64,000 nucleotides of DNA. Origin: Paramixta manurensis. Lineage in GTDB: Bacteria > Pseudomonadota > Gammaproteobacteria > Enterobacterales > Enterobacteriaceae. Below are positions 37,514 to 46,172 of the stretch, one piece after another (position 1 is the stretch's first letter; every line of letters begins with the position of its first letter). The notes beneath the pieces are model-generated. The model was not told the DNA's origin. It made no database searches and saw only the letters and a list, made by a program, of their open reading frames with translations. The stretch covers positions 2,232,001 to 2,296,000 of the forward strand of contig NZ_CP054212.1 of assembly GCF_013285385.1 (NCBI RefSeq), read 5' to 3'. Made by a program: the position numbers and the translations under genes.

Positions 37514-40500
37514 CTAGCCGTACCAGCTATAACCTTTTGGTACGCGTGAGAAACCAGCTTCCCGCAGCGCGTAAACCAGCGCTGATGATCCGACCGGCTG
37601 GCCATCCACCGTTTCTAACGTAAAAGAGAGGTGTTTTTCGCGCTTCAACGCATCGCCTAAAGCGCGGCAGGCCTCGGGTAGCCATGTTTCATCCATCGCC
37701 TTAAAACTCAATAGATCTTTTCCGCCCTGGGCCAGATAAAGCAAAAGACTTCCCTGACCAATCACTACCCATGCGCCATGGCGCCGTGTCGGGCGGTTGC
37801 CCGCAAGACTGTTCGGCCAGTTAAGAATGGTTCCAAAAGGATTGGCCGGGTCCAGTGCCGCCAGAGCGACGAACGCCGGCTGTTTGGCGGGTTTATCCGC
37901 GACTATCCGCAACCGATCAATGGTGAGATTATCCGCAAATTGCGCTGCGCCCAGCCCATCAACAAAGCGCCCGCGCAACAATTTCCCCGCATCTTCCATG
38001 CTCCTCAGCACCGGCTGCAACGCCGGGAATCCGCCGGGAACTTGTTCATTAACCGCAGCGCCGCGGGTGATAACGCCATAGCGGTCGAGCATATTTTCCA
38101 CCCACGCTAAGGCCCGTGGCGCCGGATCGGCAGGGTCGTGAGGGACTAATGACCAGCGCCCGGGCATGGCATGCATACCCGGACCGGTAGCCACGGTTGA
38201 CGCCGGACGATGATAGCCGGTTGGGCTATAACGCCCACGGCGGGTGCGTAGCGGACGTGCGGCTCGCGCACGTTGTGGCGTGCTGCTGGTCAGCATGCGC
38301 ACTGCGGCCCATGTATCGCTAGTAACATAACCGTCCCAAACCAGATCCCACAGTGCGGCGGTCAGTTCTCCCGGTTCACCCTGCGGGTTGGATTGCGCAT
38401 ACAGTTGCCGGATAAACCAGCCGCCGCCTGACGCCAGTTGAGACAGAATAGCCTGCTGCAGGACCGACAGTTCCGCCGATGGATTATCTAAACGAAGCGG
38501 CAGTGTCTCAGCGGCAAATTCACTCAGATGCAGTGAGATCAGACCATCGCGATGACCCGATGCTTTGTGCCCGGTCCAGATAGCTTCACCGGAGGACAGT
38601 AACTCATCCAACATCGCGGGCTGATAATCCCGCACGCGCGCGGGTAAGATCTGTGCCTCCCAAAGGGAAGCCGGTAGCGGGACACCGGCTAATTGCTCAA
38701 TGACACGCGCGACGCCGTTGACGCCCTGGTAAGCGCCGATGGTTGGGCTATCGCGATGTGCGGTTTCATTGAGCACGCCATGACGTTCCAACAACAGCGT
38801 GACATAGGCGGTTTGCGCCACCGGACGGGTAGCATTGCGGGCAGCCTGCAATGAACGCACGCGCAAGCGGCGAAACACCTCTTCGGCGACCCACTGTTTT
38901 CCTTCCGGCGACGGATGTTCGCCGTCTGTTTCAACCAAGGTCGGCGGCAGACCAAAATCACCGTGCAACACTTTTCCCTGTTCACGTAAGCGCTCCAGTT
39001 CCTGTTCCACCAGATGGCTACCTAATCCGAGATGGCGCGCCAATTGCAGCGTTGAGAAGGGCGTATGTGTGCGAGCATAGCGGCTAACCAAGTCGCGTAA
39101 TGGATGCGCGACCGGGACAAGAAAAGCGTCCGGTACCTTTTTCGGCAGGCGAATACCTAATGCATCCCGCAGGCGTGCCGCATCTTCGATCACCGCCCAA
39201 CGCACTTCACCGCTAAGGTTTAATTGAAAAATCCGCTGCGCGTTTTCGAGCGTAGTCAGCTCGTTGATCAAATGAGGTTGCTCCGCATCCAAACGCGCCG
39301 CAATCTGTTCCGATGAGAGTGGCCCCAACTCACGCAGCAGATCGACCACGTTCTCAATCGTGCTGACGCGATAATTGGGTGCGGTGCGCTGGAGTTCCTG
39401 ACCTACGCGTTCAATGACGGTTTCATCCAGCAGCCCGGCCATATCGACCTGACCAACCAGGTCACTCAGTAATTTACTGTCCAGCGCCAATAAGGAAGCG
39501 CGACGTTCGGCTAATGGCGCATCGCTGGCGTACATAAATTCCGCTACGTAGCCAAATAATAGCGGTGCGGCAAAAGGCGAGGGCGTTTCGGTCGTCACTT
39601 CGGCAAACTGCACCTCATCACGTTGAATGCGCGACATGAGATGATGAAGCGCTGGTAAATCGTAAACATCCTGCAAACATTCGCGAGCGGTTTCGAGCAG
39701 GATCGGGAAATCCTGGTATTCGCGTGCCACCTCCAGCAGCTGTCCGGCCCGGAGCCGTTGTTGCCAAAGCGGCGATCGTTTGCCGGGATTACGCCGTGGC
39801 AATAACAGCGCACGGGCGGCGCATTCTCGAAACCGAGCGGCAAACAGCGCTGAACCCCCTACCGCATCTGCCACGGTTTGTTGTAACGGTTCCGGTTCAA
39901 ATAAAAAAAGCTCCGCGCCAGGTACCTGCCTTTCGCTATCGGGAAAACGTGCAACAATCCCATCATCACTGGACACGACGGCCGGGTCGAGCCCCATGTG
40001 GCGCCGAATGCGTTCTGCGACCGCTAATGCCCACGGCGCATGTACTCGCTGCCCATACGGAGAGTGAAGAATAACTCGCCAATCGCCGCTCTCGTCGCGG
40101 CAACGTTCAATCAGCAAGGTGCGATCAGTCGGCAGTAGGCCGGTAGATTCACGTTGTTCCTTCACCAACGTCAACAAATTGTTCACCGCAGCGCGATCCA
40201 ATCCATCTTGTTGCCATTGGGTTATCTGTTTTTCCCGTGCGAGGCTATCTTCGAGGGCGGCTTCGGTTTCACGTAAAAATGCGCCGATGGTTTCACCTAA
40301 GCTGGCTGCACGCCCCGGCCCTTCACCATGCCAGAAAGGTAGCCGGGCAGAGCGCCCGGGCGCCGGAATGACAATCACCTGGTCGTGGGTGATTTGCTGT
40401 ATCCGCCATGAACTGGCACCGAGCGTGATAATGTCATTCACGCGTGACTCATACACCATCTCCTCATCCAGTTCGCCGACGCGCCGTGAGCCCGATTGCT

Positions 40501-42175
40501 CTTCACCTTCCGGTAGCATCACGCTAAATAAGCCTCGATCGGGAATGGTTCCGCCGCTGGTGACCGCCAGATGTTGCGCGCCGGGACGGGCGGTTAACAT
40601 GCCGCTGTTTCTGTCCCACACCAGGCGGGGCCGAAAGGAGGCAAAATCATCCGAAGGGTATTTGCCGGAAAGCATATCTAAGGTGGCGTCAAAAACGCTG
40701 CGTGGCAGGGAACGGAAGGGATCTGAACGCCGTACGGTAGCGAACCAGTCTTCAATCTGCAGCGGCTCGATTGAAACGGCGGCTACCGTTTGCTGCGCCA
40801 GAATATCCAGCGGATTATGCGGTGGCTCTATGGCTTCCAAATCGCCGGTTCGCATGCTGTGTACGGTTACGCAGGCATCAACTAAATCGCGGCGAGTACG
40901 CGGATAGACTATCCCGCTGGAGATACCGCCGACCTGGTGACCGGCGCGACCCACCCGTTGCAGCGCACTGGCGACCGACGGCGGTGCGCCAACCTGGATC
41001 ACTAAATCAACCAAGCCCATATCGATGCCTAGCTCCAGGCTGGACGTTGCCACTACACATCGCAGCTCACCGTTTTTGAGCGCTGATTCAATCTGCAAAC
41101 GTTGCTCTTTGGAAACCGAGCCGTGATGCGAACGGGCAAGCTCGGCGGGCAAACCTTCGCTGCGTTTCTCGGTACTGCCATTGGAGGAGAGGTAGTGAAC
41201 CTGTGGCGTTGCCGGACCAGGCGTGTCGTTTTGCTGCTGTGCATAGCGCTCATTCAGCCGGGCGGTCAGTTTTTCCGCCAATCCGCGCGAATTGGCGAAA
41301 ATAATCGTCGCCCGGCGTGCTAATACTTGCGCCAAAATGTCGGCCTCAATTGAGGGCCAGATCGAGCCGGTGCTGCTGGCGGTTTTACTGTCGGGCTGAT
41401 CGAAACGCCCTGACAAATCAGTCATATCCTCTACCGGTACCGCCACCTTAAGCTGTAATTTGCGTTCCGAGGGCGGATTCACCACTTGCGTGGGCTGGAC
41501 GCCGCCCAGAAAGTTCGCCACGCGTTCTACCGGGCGCACGGTCGCCGAGAGCCCAATACGTTGGGCGGGTTGAGGTAACAGACGGTCAAGGCGTTCGAGG
41601 CTTAATGCCAAATGCGAACCGCGTTTGCCGCCTGCAACCGCATGAACTTCATCAATAATAACGGTTGTCACGCCGGATAGCGTTGTGCGTGCTTTGGACG
41701 TCAGCATTAAGAACAAGGATTCCGGGGTAGTGATCAAAATATCCGGAGGGCGTCGCAATAGTTTCCCGCGCTCCGAGGGCGTGGTGTCGCCGGAGCGCAT
41801 GCCCACGCGAATTTCGATCTCAGGTTCACCCAGTTTTTTGCGCTCGACATAGACGCCTTCCAACGGTAGGCGCAGGTTACGTTGTACATCTGCTGCCAGC
41901 GCTTTGACCGGTGAAATATAGAGGATGCGGGTCGCTGATGCCTTTCGATGCTTATCGGTCTGTTGTGCCCGTTCGGTAAACAACGCATCAATCGCGTGCA
42001 GGAAGGCCGCCAGCGTTTTACCCGAGCCGGTCGGTGCAATAACCAGGCAATGTTGGCCAGAGTCGATTGCCTGCCAGGCTTGTTGCTGAACCGCTGTCGC
42101 ACCGGCAAAAGCCGAGGCGAACCAGCGCTGAGTGGCTGTGGTGAACAGGTGTAGCGGCTGATGTGGTGTGGGCAT
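37514..42175 (-). CDS. lhr: ATP-dependent helicase Lhr (large helicase-related protein)
   Basis: Superfamily 2 DNA helicase of 1553 aa; E. coli Lhr is about 1540 aa. Walker A APTGSGKTLAAF (about residue 48), DEVHA box (about 176), SATVRP motif III, and the RecA2 motif GRAGHQVG. The winged-helix and Lhr-core/C-terminal domains follow, with DNA-repair roles proposed for the family. It faces dcp. No frameshift is seen over the whole length. Confidence 0.96.
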   Translation of the reverse strand: MPTPHQPLHLFTTATQRWFASAFAGATAVQQQAWQAIDSGQHCLVIAPTGSGKTLAAFLHAIDALFTERAQQTDKHRKASATRILYISPVKALAADVQRNLRLPLEGVYVERKKLGEPEIEIRVGMRSGDTTPSERGKLLRRPPDILITTPESLFLMLTSKARTTLSGVTTVIIDEVHAVAGGKRGSHLALSLERLDRLLPQPAQRIGLSATVRPVERVANFLGGVQPTQVVNPPSERKLQLKVAVPVEDMTDLSGRFDQPDSKTASSTGSIWPSIEADILAQVLARRATIIFANSRGLAEKLTARLNERYAQQQNDTPGPATPQVHYLSSNGSTEKRSEGLPAELARSHHGSVSKEQRLQIESALKNGELRCVVATSSLELGIDMGLVDLVIQVGAPPSVASALQRVGRAGHQVGGISSGIVYPRTRRDLVDACVTVHSMRTGDLEAIEPPHNPLDILAQQTVAAVSIEPLQIEDWFATVRRSDPFRSLPRSVFDATLDMLSGKYPSDDFASFRPRLVWDRNSGMLTARPGAQHLAVTSGGTIPDRGLFSVMLPEGEEQSGSRRVGELDEEMVYESRVNDIITLGASSWRIQQITHDQVIVIPAPGRSARLPFWHGEGPGRAASLGETIGAFLRETEAALEDSLAREKQITQWQQDGLDRAAVNNLLTLVKEQRESTGLLPTDRTLLIERCRDESGDWRVILHSPYGQRVHAPWALAVAERIRRHMGLDPAVVSSDDGIVARFPDSERQVPGAELFLFEPEPLQQTVADAVGGSALFAARFRECAARALLLPRRNPGKRSPLWQQRLRAGQLLEVAREYQDFPILLETARECLQDVYDLPALHHLMSRIQRDEVQFAEVTTETPSPFAAPLLFGYVAEFMYASDAPLAERRASLLALDSKLLSDLVGQVDMAGLLDETVIERVGQELQRTAPNYRVSTIENVVDLLRELGPLSSEQIAARLDAEQPHLINELTTLENAQRIFQLNLSGEVRWAVIEDAARLRDALGIRLPKKVPDAFLVPVAHPLRDLVSRYARTHTPFSTLQLARHLGLGSHLVEQELERLREQGKVLHGDFGLPPTLVETDGEHPSPEGKQWVAEEVFRRLRVRSLQAARNATRPVAQTAYVTLLLERHGVLNETAHRDSPTIGAYQGVNGVARVIEQLAGVPLPASLWEAQILPARVRDYQPAMLDELLSSGEAIWTGHKASGHRDGLISLHLSEFAAETLPLRLDNPSAELSVLQQAILSQLASGGGWFIRQLYAQSNPQGEPGELTAALWDLVWDGYVTSDTWAAVRMLTSSTPQRARAARPLRTRRGRYSPTGYHRPASTVATGPGMHAMPGRWSLVPHDPADPAPRALAWVENMLDRYGVITRGAAVNEQVPGGFPALQPVLRSMEDAGKLLRGRFVDGLGAAQFADNLTIDRLRIVADKPAKQPAFVALAALDPANPFGTILNWPNSLAGNRPTRRHGAWVVIGQGSLLLYLAQGGKDLLSFKAMDETWLPEACRALGDALKREKHLSFTLETVDGQPVGSSALVYALREAGFSRVPKGYSWYG

Positions 42176-42296
42176 GGCGGTCCTGGTTGTGGCCTAAGAC
42201 AAAAAACGGTTAATGATTGAGTGTAATCAGCTTTTCTTTTAGTGTAGTTCCCGAGTATCAAAGGAACGAATCAACGGTTAAAAGGAAACTACCATA

Positions 42297-42971
42297 ATGA
42301 CAATACGGTTTGCAGGAATTGAAGAACCCGGTCGCTATTACACTTTTCAGTCCAGACTCCCGCCGGGAGAGTTTTTCGAAATCCGCCCACGTTTTTTCCC
42401 ACATAACTCAAAACCGATTGTCGATGATGAAAGCGGCATGTGTATTGGTTATTCAGTTTTACAAGCTCCAGGCTTATGGCGTATTTATGATATTGATGGC
42501 ATTGCTGTTCGTCTTGAAGAAGCGCCACTTGAAACTCCGCTGATTGACCCAACAGATCTCGCTTTATTGGCATTTGGCGCTTTTCGTCTGTTTCGGGCGG
42601 GAAGGGCGCTGTTAGAAACCAGCGCGAAAACAGCAATAACCGTTAAATTGAGTCAAGCCACTGTCAGTTTTCTGCGTAGCCGACTTAAAGTTGGCTTGTC
42701 TGTCAGAAATCTAAAAATGACAGAGTCCGCTGCAAAGCATATGTATAACCCTGGTCGCTATGTACCTTTGCAGCTTCAAGAGAAAGCGATCCGTTACGGA
42801 CGGAGAATGTCTGATCCCAAAAAAAGGCCGGGACTTTTTCGTTATGAAACTGAAATGTATCGACTCGTTGAGAACAAGCAAGCCAAAGGAATATATCATT
42901 ATAAAAAATATACTCTTGAGGTCCTTGTCCGTGAAAAAGACTGGACAATCACTCACTTTCAATACTTTTAG
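42297..42971 (+). CDS. Polymorphic-type toxin with C-terminal RNase-like domain (candidate)
   Basis: Protein of 224 aa without signal peptide. The N-terminal half (residues 1-90: GRYYTFQSRLPPGEFFEIRP then GMCIGYSVLQAPGLWRIYDI) looks like a delivery/adaptor part. The region 95-115 is hydrophobic. The C-terminal 80 residues (YNPGRYVPLQLQEKAIRYG, then YTLEVLVREKDWTITHFQYF) have the Lys/Tyr-Thr-Glu-Val and HF-Y pattern seen in small toxin C-terminal domains (possibly BECR-fold RNases). A WapI-like immunity gene follows 8 bases later. The activity is inferred, not demonstrated. An AAAAGGAAA site precedes the ATG. Confidence 0.62.
   Translation: MTIRFAGIEEPGRYYTFQSRLPPGEFFEIRPRFFPHNSKPIVDDESGMCIGYSVLQAPGLWRIYDIDGIAVRLEEAPLETPLIDPTDLALLAFGAFRLFRAGRALLETSAKTAITVKLSQATVSFLRSRLKVGLSVRNLKMTESAAKHMYNPGRYVPLQLQEKAIRYGRRMSDPKKRPGLFRYETEMYRLVENKQAKGIYHYKKYTLEVLVREKDWTITHFQYF
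42599..42606 (+). other. KOPS octamer pointing right, nearest to dif on the left
   Basis: GGGAAGGG on the + strand, 2.8 kb left of dif, inside the toxin gene, oriented toward dif. Confidence 0.6.
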
Positions 42972-42979
42972 GAGTAGTA

Positions 42980-43405
42980 ATGATTGATATAGCCGTCGGA
43001 ACGTTAAAATTTCAGTTATCGCCTTATGAAAGAGAGTCCTCACAAGAGGAGCTTTCAGAAGACTGGATCAAGACGTTTGTGGAATACGAACTACCAGAAT
43101 TGTCTATTCAATACAGTACAGCTTTTTCCATATCAGAACTTATTGATTTAAAGAGTGAGTTTCATTCTCTCTATGAAAGCCTAATCACTCAAAAACCTCA
43201 TCCTGGTTTTTATTTTGACAGCGTTGAACGGCACTTCAGCTTACAGGTTAAGCAGGTTGGTCACCTTGATGTTGCCGAGGTAAACATTATGATGAAACCA
43301 GAGGACAGCGCAGATAGTGTTAAAATTACTGATACCTTTTACCTCGATCAGAGCTACTTTCCGGCGCTACTTTCTGGTTTGGATGAAATGATTAATTGGG
43401 AATAG
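42980..43405 (+). CDS. WapI-like immunity protein (copy 1)
   Basis: Cytosolic protein of 141 aa. The pattern FDSVERHFSLQVKQVGHLDV (mid-protein) and FYLDQSYFPALLSGLDEMIN at the C-terminus recalls the WapI immunity family, whose members neutralise a co-encoded toxin. A GGAG site lies before the ATG and the gap to the toxin gene is 8 bases. The family call is from memory of the DQSYxP signature; function is inferred from position. Confidence 0.68.
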   Translation: MIDIAVGTLKFQLSPYERESSQEELSEDWIKTFVEYELPELSIQYSTAFSISELIDLKSEFHSLYESLITQKPHPGFYFDSVERHFSLQVKQVGHLDVAEVNIMMKPEDSADSVKITDTFYLDQSYFPALLSGLDEMINWE

Positions 43406-43493
43406 TGATATTTTATAGATTGAGCGCTCCAAACCATAAGCGTTGTTGGCGAGAAGTATTAATGGGCTCTTGGAGAATAAGGGTCTTGGGAAA

Positions 43494-43991
43494 ATGAAAT
43501 TTTTTTTGATTGTGTCATATATAGCTTTGACTTTTTCAGCACCATCTAAAAGCTTTGCTTCTGAAGTGGAAGCAGGTAGCCCCGCATCCATTCTTGACAG
43601 CAAAGAAGATGATTTTTGCATTAAAGCATCCCAGACGGACGGCGGTATGAGTCATTATCATGATTGCCTTAATAATGCGTTAAGTAAATCTAATAAAAAG
43701 CTCACTGAAAAATATGAAGAAAAACTTAAAGAGATAACTTACTCAAAAGATTATGATTTTTATGACAGCATCAACTCTGACAGAAAAAGCCTAAGGCCTA
43801 AAATTGAAGCGTCATATAAAAATGAACAAAAGACATGGATAATCTACAGAGAAAGTTACTGCAAAAATATCGTTTCCGGTAATATTACAGGCGATAGCGC
43901 ATTTGTTGGTTATATTTCTTGCACAATTAATATGAATAAAAGGAGAGTTGAAGAAATAAACCTTATGTATAATCCAGCTTCTACATGGTAA
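43494..43991 (+). CDS. LprI/DUF1311-like secreted protein
   Basis: Exported protein of 165 aa. The signal peptide MKFFLIVSYIALTFSAPSKS ends before FASEVEAG. The mature part has DCLNNALSKSNKKLTEKYEE and two further cysteines (ESYCKNIVSG, GYISCTINMN), resembling the LprI N-terminal (DUF1311) domain associated with lysozyme inhibition or YecT-like proteins. The ATG at 43494 was chosen because it begins the signal peptide; the frame opens at 43443. It lies between the two immunity copies and is AT-rich. Confidence 0.68.
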   Translation: MKFFLIVSYIALTFSAPSKSFASEVEAGSPASILDSKEDDFCIKASQTDGGMSHYHDCLNNALSKSNKKLTEKYEEKLKEITYSKDYDFYDSINSDRKSLRPKIEASYKNEQKTWIIYRESYCKNIVSGNITGDSAFVGYISCTINMNKRRVEEINLMYNPASTW

Positions 43992-44066
43992 AAATGAAGA
44001 AGAGAAATGTGATAGATAATTGAGGAGGGCAATTTGAGTAGTTACTTTCAATACTTTTAGGAGTAG

Positions 44067-44203
44067 CCGTAGGAACTGAAACAGAGATGTATCGCCTGGT
44101 AGAGGATAGATCTCGCAAAGGATATTACTGCTATAAACGCTTTACACTTGAAGTGGTGGTCCGCGAAAAAGATTGGACGATCACTCACTTTTTATACAAA
44201 TGA
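44067..44203 (+). pseudogene. Orphan toxin C-terminal tip
   Basis: In the frame ending at TGA 44201-44203 the translation GTETEMYRLVEDRSRKGYYC, continuing YKRFTLEVVVREKDWTITHF, aligns residue for residue with the last 43 residues of the full toxin (for example YRLVENKQAKGIYHYKKYTL). The rest of this second toxin is missing. It begins right after the 23-bp repeat and precedes a second immunity gene, the organisation of an orphan toxin/immunity module. Confidence 0.8.
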
Positions 44204-44215
44204 CGAGAAATTATC

Positions 44216-44632
44216 ATGATTGACATCGTAAGTGGTTCAAGGTCATTGCGTATTTCGCCATTTGAAAGACAAAAGACCCCAGAAGCACCAGCATATGACT
44301 GGATAAGGACATATGTTGAATACTCTCTTCCAGAGTTAAAGGCGCAATATCAAACATCATTCAGCGTTGGTGAAATTATTGATTTTAAAGAAGATATTTA
44401 TTCTCTTTATCAAGAGGTTTCCAGCGGGCACAAAGCACATGAAGTAGTCTTCGACAGCACAGAAAATCAGCTAAATCTTCGTTTTATTCCCATGACTAAT
44501 AATACTATTGCAGTGAAATTAACACTCAGGCCTGAAAATCCTGCGGAAAGCGTTATCATAAAAGATTCTTTTGGCATAGATCAGAGCTACTTTCCGGCGC
44601 TACTTTCCGGCGCTACTTTCTGGTTTGGATGA
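44216..44632 (+). CDS. WapI-like immunity protein (copy 2) with frameshifted C-terminus
   Basis: Protein of 138 aa, homologous along its length to copy 1 (MIDIVSGSRSLRISPFERQK; FDSTENQLNLRFIP; IDQSYFPALLSG). Near the end a 13-base tandem duplication (44588-44613) shifts the frame, so the protein ends ATFWFG at 44632 instead of the LDEMINWE end reached at 44651 in the old frame. It may still fold. Its cognate toxin is reduced to the preceding tip. Confidence 0.7.
   Translation: MIDIVSGSRSLRISPFERQKTPEAPAYDWIRTYVEYSLPELKAQYQTSFSVGEIIDFKEDIYSLYQEVSSGHKAHEVVFDSTENQLNLRFIPMTNNTIAVKLTLRPENPAESVIIKDSFGIDQSYFPALLSGATFWFG
44588..44613. repeat. 13-bp tandem duplication causing a frameshift
   Basis: TACTTTCCGGCGC occurs twice in direct tandem; copy 1 of the immunity gene has it once. 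The flanking 69 bases (43346-43414) are otherwise reproduced at 44579-44660, so the 3' ends were homogenised by recombination before or after the duplication. Confidence 0.92.
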
Positions 44633-44705
44633 AATGATTAATTGGGAATAGTGATATTTTTCAAATAAATAAACAGTCTATTGCCATATAAGAGTGCGTA
44701 ATTCG

Positions 44706-45311
44706 ATGACCAATCCACTGGCAAAGAACATCATTGGTATCTATCAACGCCACGCCAAAGCGTTTTGGCAACGACGGCCAACCAATCTGTTTGAACAGCC
44801 CTGGCTGGATGACTTTTTGAGGCTGATACCTACCAACGGAAAAATTCTGGATATCGGCTGCGGCAGTGGGATGCCAATAGCAGATTACTTTATCCGTCAG
44901 GGATTTCAGGTTACCGGTATCGATAGTTCAAAGCCGATGATTGAACGCTGCCAACAACATTTTCCGCAGCATCGCTGGATACACGCAGATATGAGAGAGC
45001 CAATCCTGTCAGATAAGTTTGATGGGGTAATTGCCTGGGATAGTTTTTTTCACTTAACGCCTGAAGATCAACGCGAGATGTTCACGGTATTTCGACAGTA
45101 CGCCAGTGCCAGGGCAGCGTTGATGTTTACCAGTGGCCCCGATAGTGGTGAGGCAATCGGCACGTTTGAAGGTGAAGCGCTTTATCATGCCAGCCTGGCA
45201 CCGGCAGAATACCGGCAACGTTTAGCAGAACAAGGGTTTCATGTTGTAAAGATGGTGGCAGAAGATCCAGATTGTCAGGGACGTACCGTTTGGTTGGCGC
45301 AAAGTCAATGA
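44706..45311 (+). CDS. Class I SAM-dependent methyltransferase
   Basis: Protein of 201 aa with motif I ILDIGCGSGMPIADYF (about residue 46), acidic motif II VTGIDSSKPMIERC, and IAWDSFFHLTPEDQ in the motif-IV position. This is a Methyltransf_11/25-type fold acting on an unknown small molecule. The ATG at 44706 starts the homologous part; a GTG at 44694 is also open. No strong ribosome site. It ends about 110 bases before dif. Confidence 0.8.
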   Translation: MTNPLAKNIIGIYQRHAKAFWQRRPTNLFEQPWLDDFLRLIPTNGKILDIGCGSGMPIADYFIRQGFQVTGIDSSKPMIERCQQHFPQHRWIHADMREPILSDKFDGVIAWDSFFHLTPEDQREMFTVFRQYASARAALMFTSGPDSGEAIGTFEGEALYHASLAPAEYRQRLAEQGFHVVKMVAEDPDCQGRTVWLAQSQ

Positions 45312-45682
45312 CGCTTGATTCGGGTTCGTGCGGAGTAAACGGATGATTTTGAATCATCATCGAGAGTAGACAGTTGACGGCCAGTGTCAACGATTCACGT
45401 TAGATTCCTTCTATATGTATGTTGATGCGCATAATGTATATTATGTTAAATTAGATAACTAAGAGCCGAATCCGGCGTGGCAAGATACTTTTCTCCTCCT
45501 GCACCTGTCCCCATTGATTAGCTTTACGCGTTTCTGTTTCAACGACCAATACCGTACGACAAATAAAATTTTTACTACCCCGCTTCCGGCCTGGCTGCTG
45601 CGTACTGTACCGGCGTCGCTACGTGAAATCTGAGAGAAAATCTGCACCTGAGCCCGTCATTTTTATCTCAGCGCAACGGGTA
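45312..45682. other. Non-coding interval holding dif
   Basis: 371 bases without a convincing gene. It contains small hairpins (GATGATT/AATCATC near 45341-45357; GTTGAC/GTCAAC at 45373-45391), the dif site at 45424-45451, and then a C/T-rich stretch leading to the DUF29 gene terminator. Confidence 0.75.
45424..45451 (+). other. dif: dif, chromosome dimer resolution site (XerC/XerD)
   Basis: GATGCGCATAATGTATAT plus the following ten bases give the two 11-bp XerC and XerD arms separated by the 6-bp centre TGTATA. It matches E. coli dif as I remember it at 27 of 28 positions (A instead of G at position 2). Six KOPS octamers converge on it. Confidence 0.95.
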
Positions 45683-45710
45683 CAAAAAAGCCCGGACAAT
45701 GCCGGGCTTC
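45683..45710 (-). terminator. Rho-independent terminator after the DUF29 gene
   Basis: AGCCCGG, 5-base loop region, CCGGGCT stem with six A on the + strand side, i.e. a T-run on the minus strand 3' of the stem. Confidence 0.85.
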
Positions 45711-45732
45711 GCGCCGGATGCTGACGGCCAGA

Positions 45733-46167
45733 TTACGCCGGCAGAAAATCCGGGTCGAGCGCCTGCGCAAGCGTCCACGGCATATGGGCCGGAAACAGGT
45801 TTTCTTCAAGGCCGGTCTCACGCGCGGCGGATAATATGGCGTCGCCGTAGGATTCCTGTGCCATCTCATCGGCCTTGTTTTTCAGTGACGGATTTTTCTC
45901 AAGGTGACGGCTTATTTTCCGGCGTTGCTCTTTAATGGTCAGCGTCCAACTTTTACCACGATAGCCTGGCTGATACTTCCACTTGAGCAAATGCATAAAG
46001 AGCACTTCAAGACGTGATTCAAGTTCCCTGCGTTCGCTTCCTCCCATGCTCTCTATTTCCTCCATCAGGTTTTTAGCGTCAATCTCGGAAAGCCTGCCGT
46101 CTCGCAGTAAGCCTGCCTGCTCCTGCGTCCAGCCATAAAAATCGGTTTTATATAATTTATTTTGCAT
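45733..46167 (-). CDS. DUF29 family protein
   Basis: Protein of 144 aa of unknown function. The N-terminus (FYGWTQEQAGLLRDGRLSEI, DAKNLMEEIESMGGSERREL) and C-terminus (REKNL-type helix, then ENLFPAHMPWTLAQALDPDF) are typical of DUF29. The middle holds LLKWKYQPGYRGKSW. It begins 5 bases after the XRE-like gene ends and shares its terminator, so the two form an operon. Confidence 0.78.
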   Translation of the reverse strand: MQNKLYKTDFYGWTQEQAGLLRDGRLSEIDAKNLMEEIESMGGSERRELESRLEVLFMHLLKWKYQPGYRGKSWTLTIKEQRRKISRHLEKNPSLKNKADEMAQESYGDAILSAARETGLEENLFPAHMPWTLAQALDPDFLPA

Positions 46168-46172
46168 TGCGT

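Larger units (their letters stand above)
42955..44066. repeat. 23-bp direct repeat bounding a duplicated toxin-immunity module
   Basis: An identical 23-base stretch containing CAATACTTTTAGGAGTAG lies at 42955-42977 (the toxin gene's last codons plus the immunity ribosome site) and at 44044-44066 (directly before the orphan toxin tip). The second copy is in a different reading phase, so it is a recombination scar rather than a shared coding end. Confidence 0.85.

Noticed and set aside
39882..39894. Second Ter-like core TTTGTTGTAACGG
   Set aside because: It shares GTTGTAAC but lacks the flanking AGTA and CTAA positions needed for Tus binding; likewise CGGTTGTAACAGG near 18850.
40119..40907. 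262-aa open frame on the + strand
   Set aside because: It lies wholly antisense within lhr, has a Ser/Arg-rich low-complexity composition and no ribosome site or family pattern; a shadow of the real gene.
45459..45647. 62-aa frame on the minus strand right of dif
   Set aside because: No ribosome site, no recognisable motif, composition unlike neighbouring proteins.
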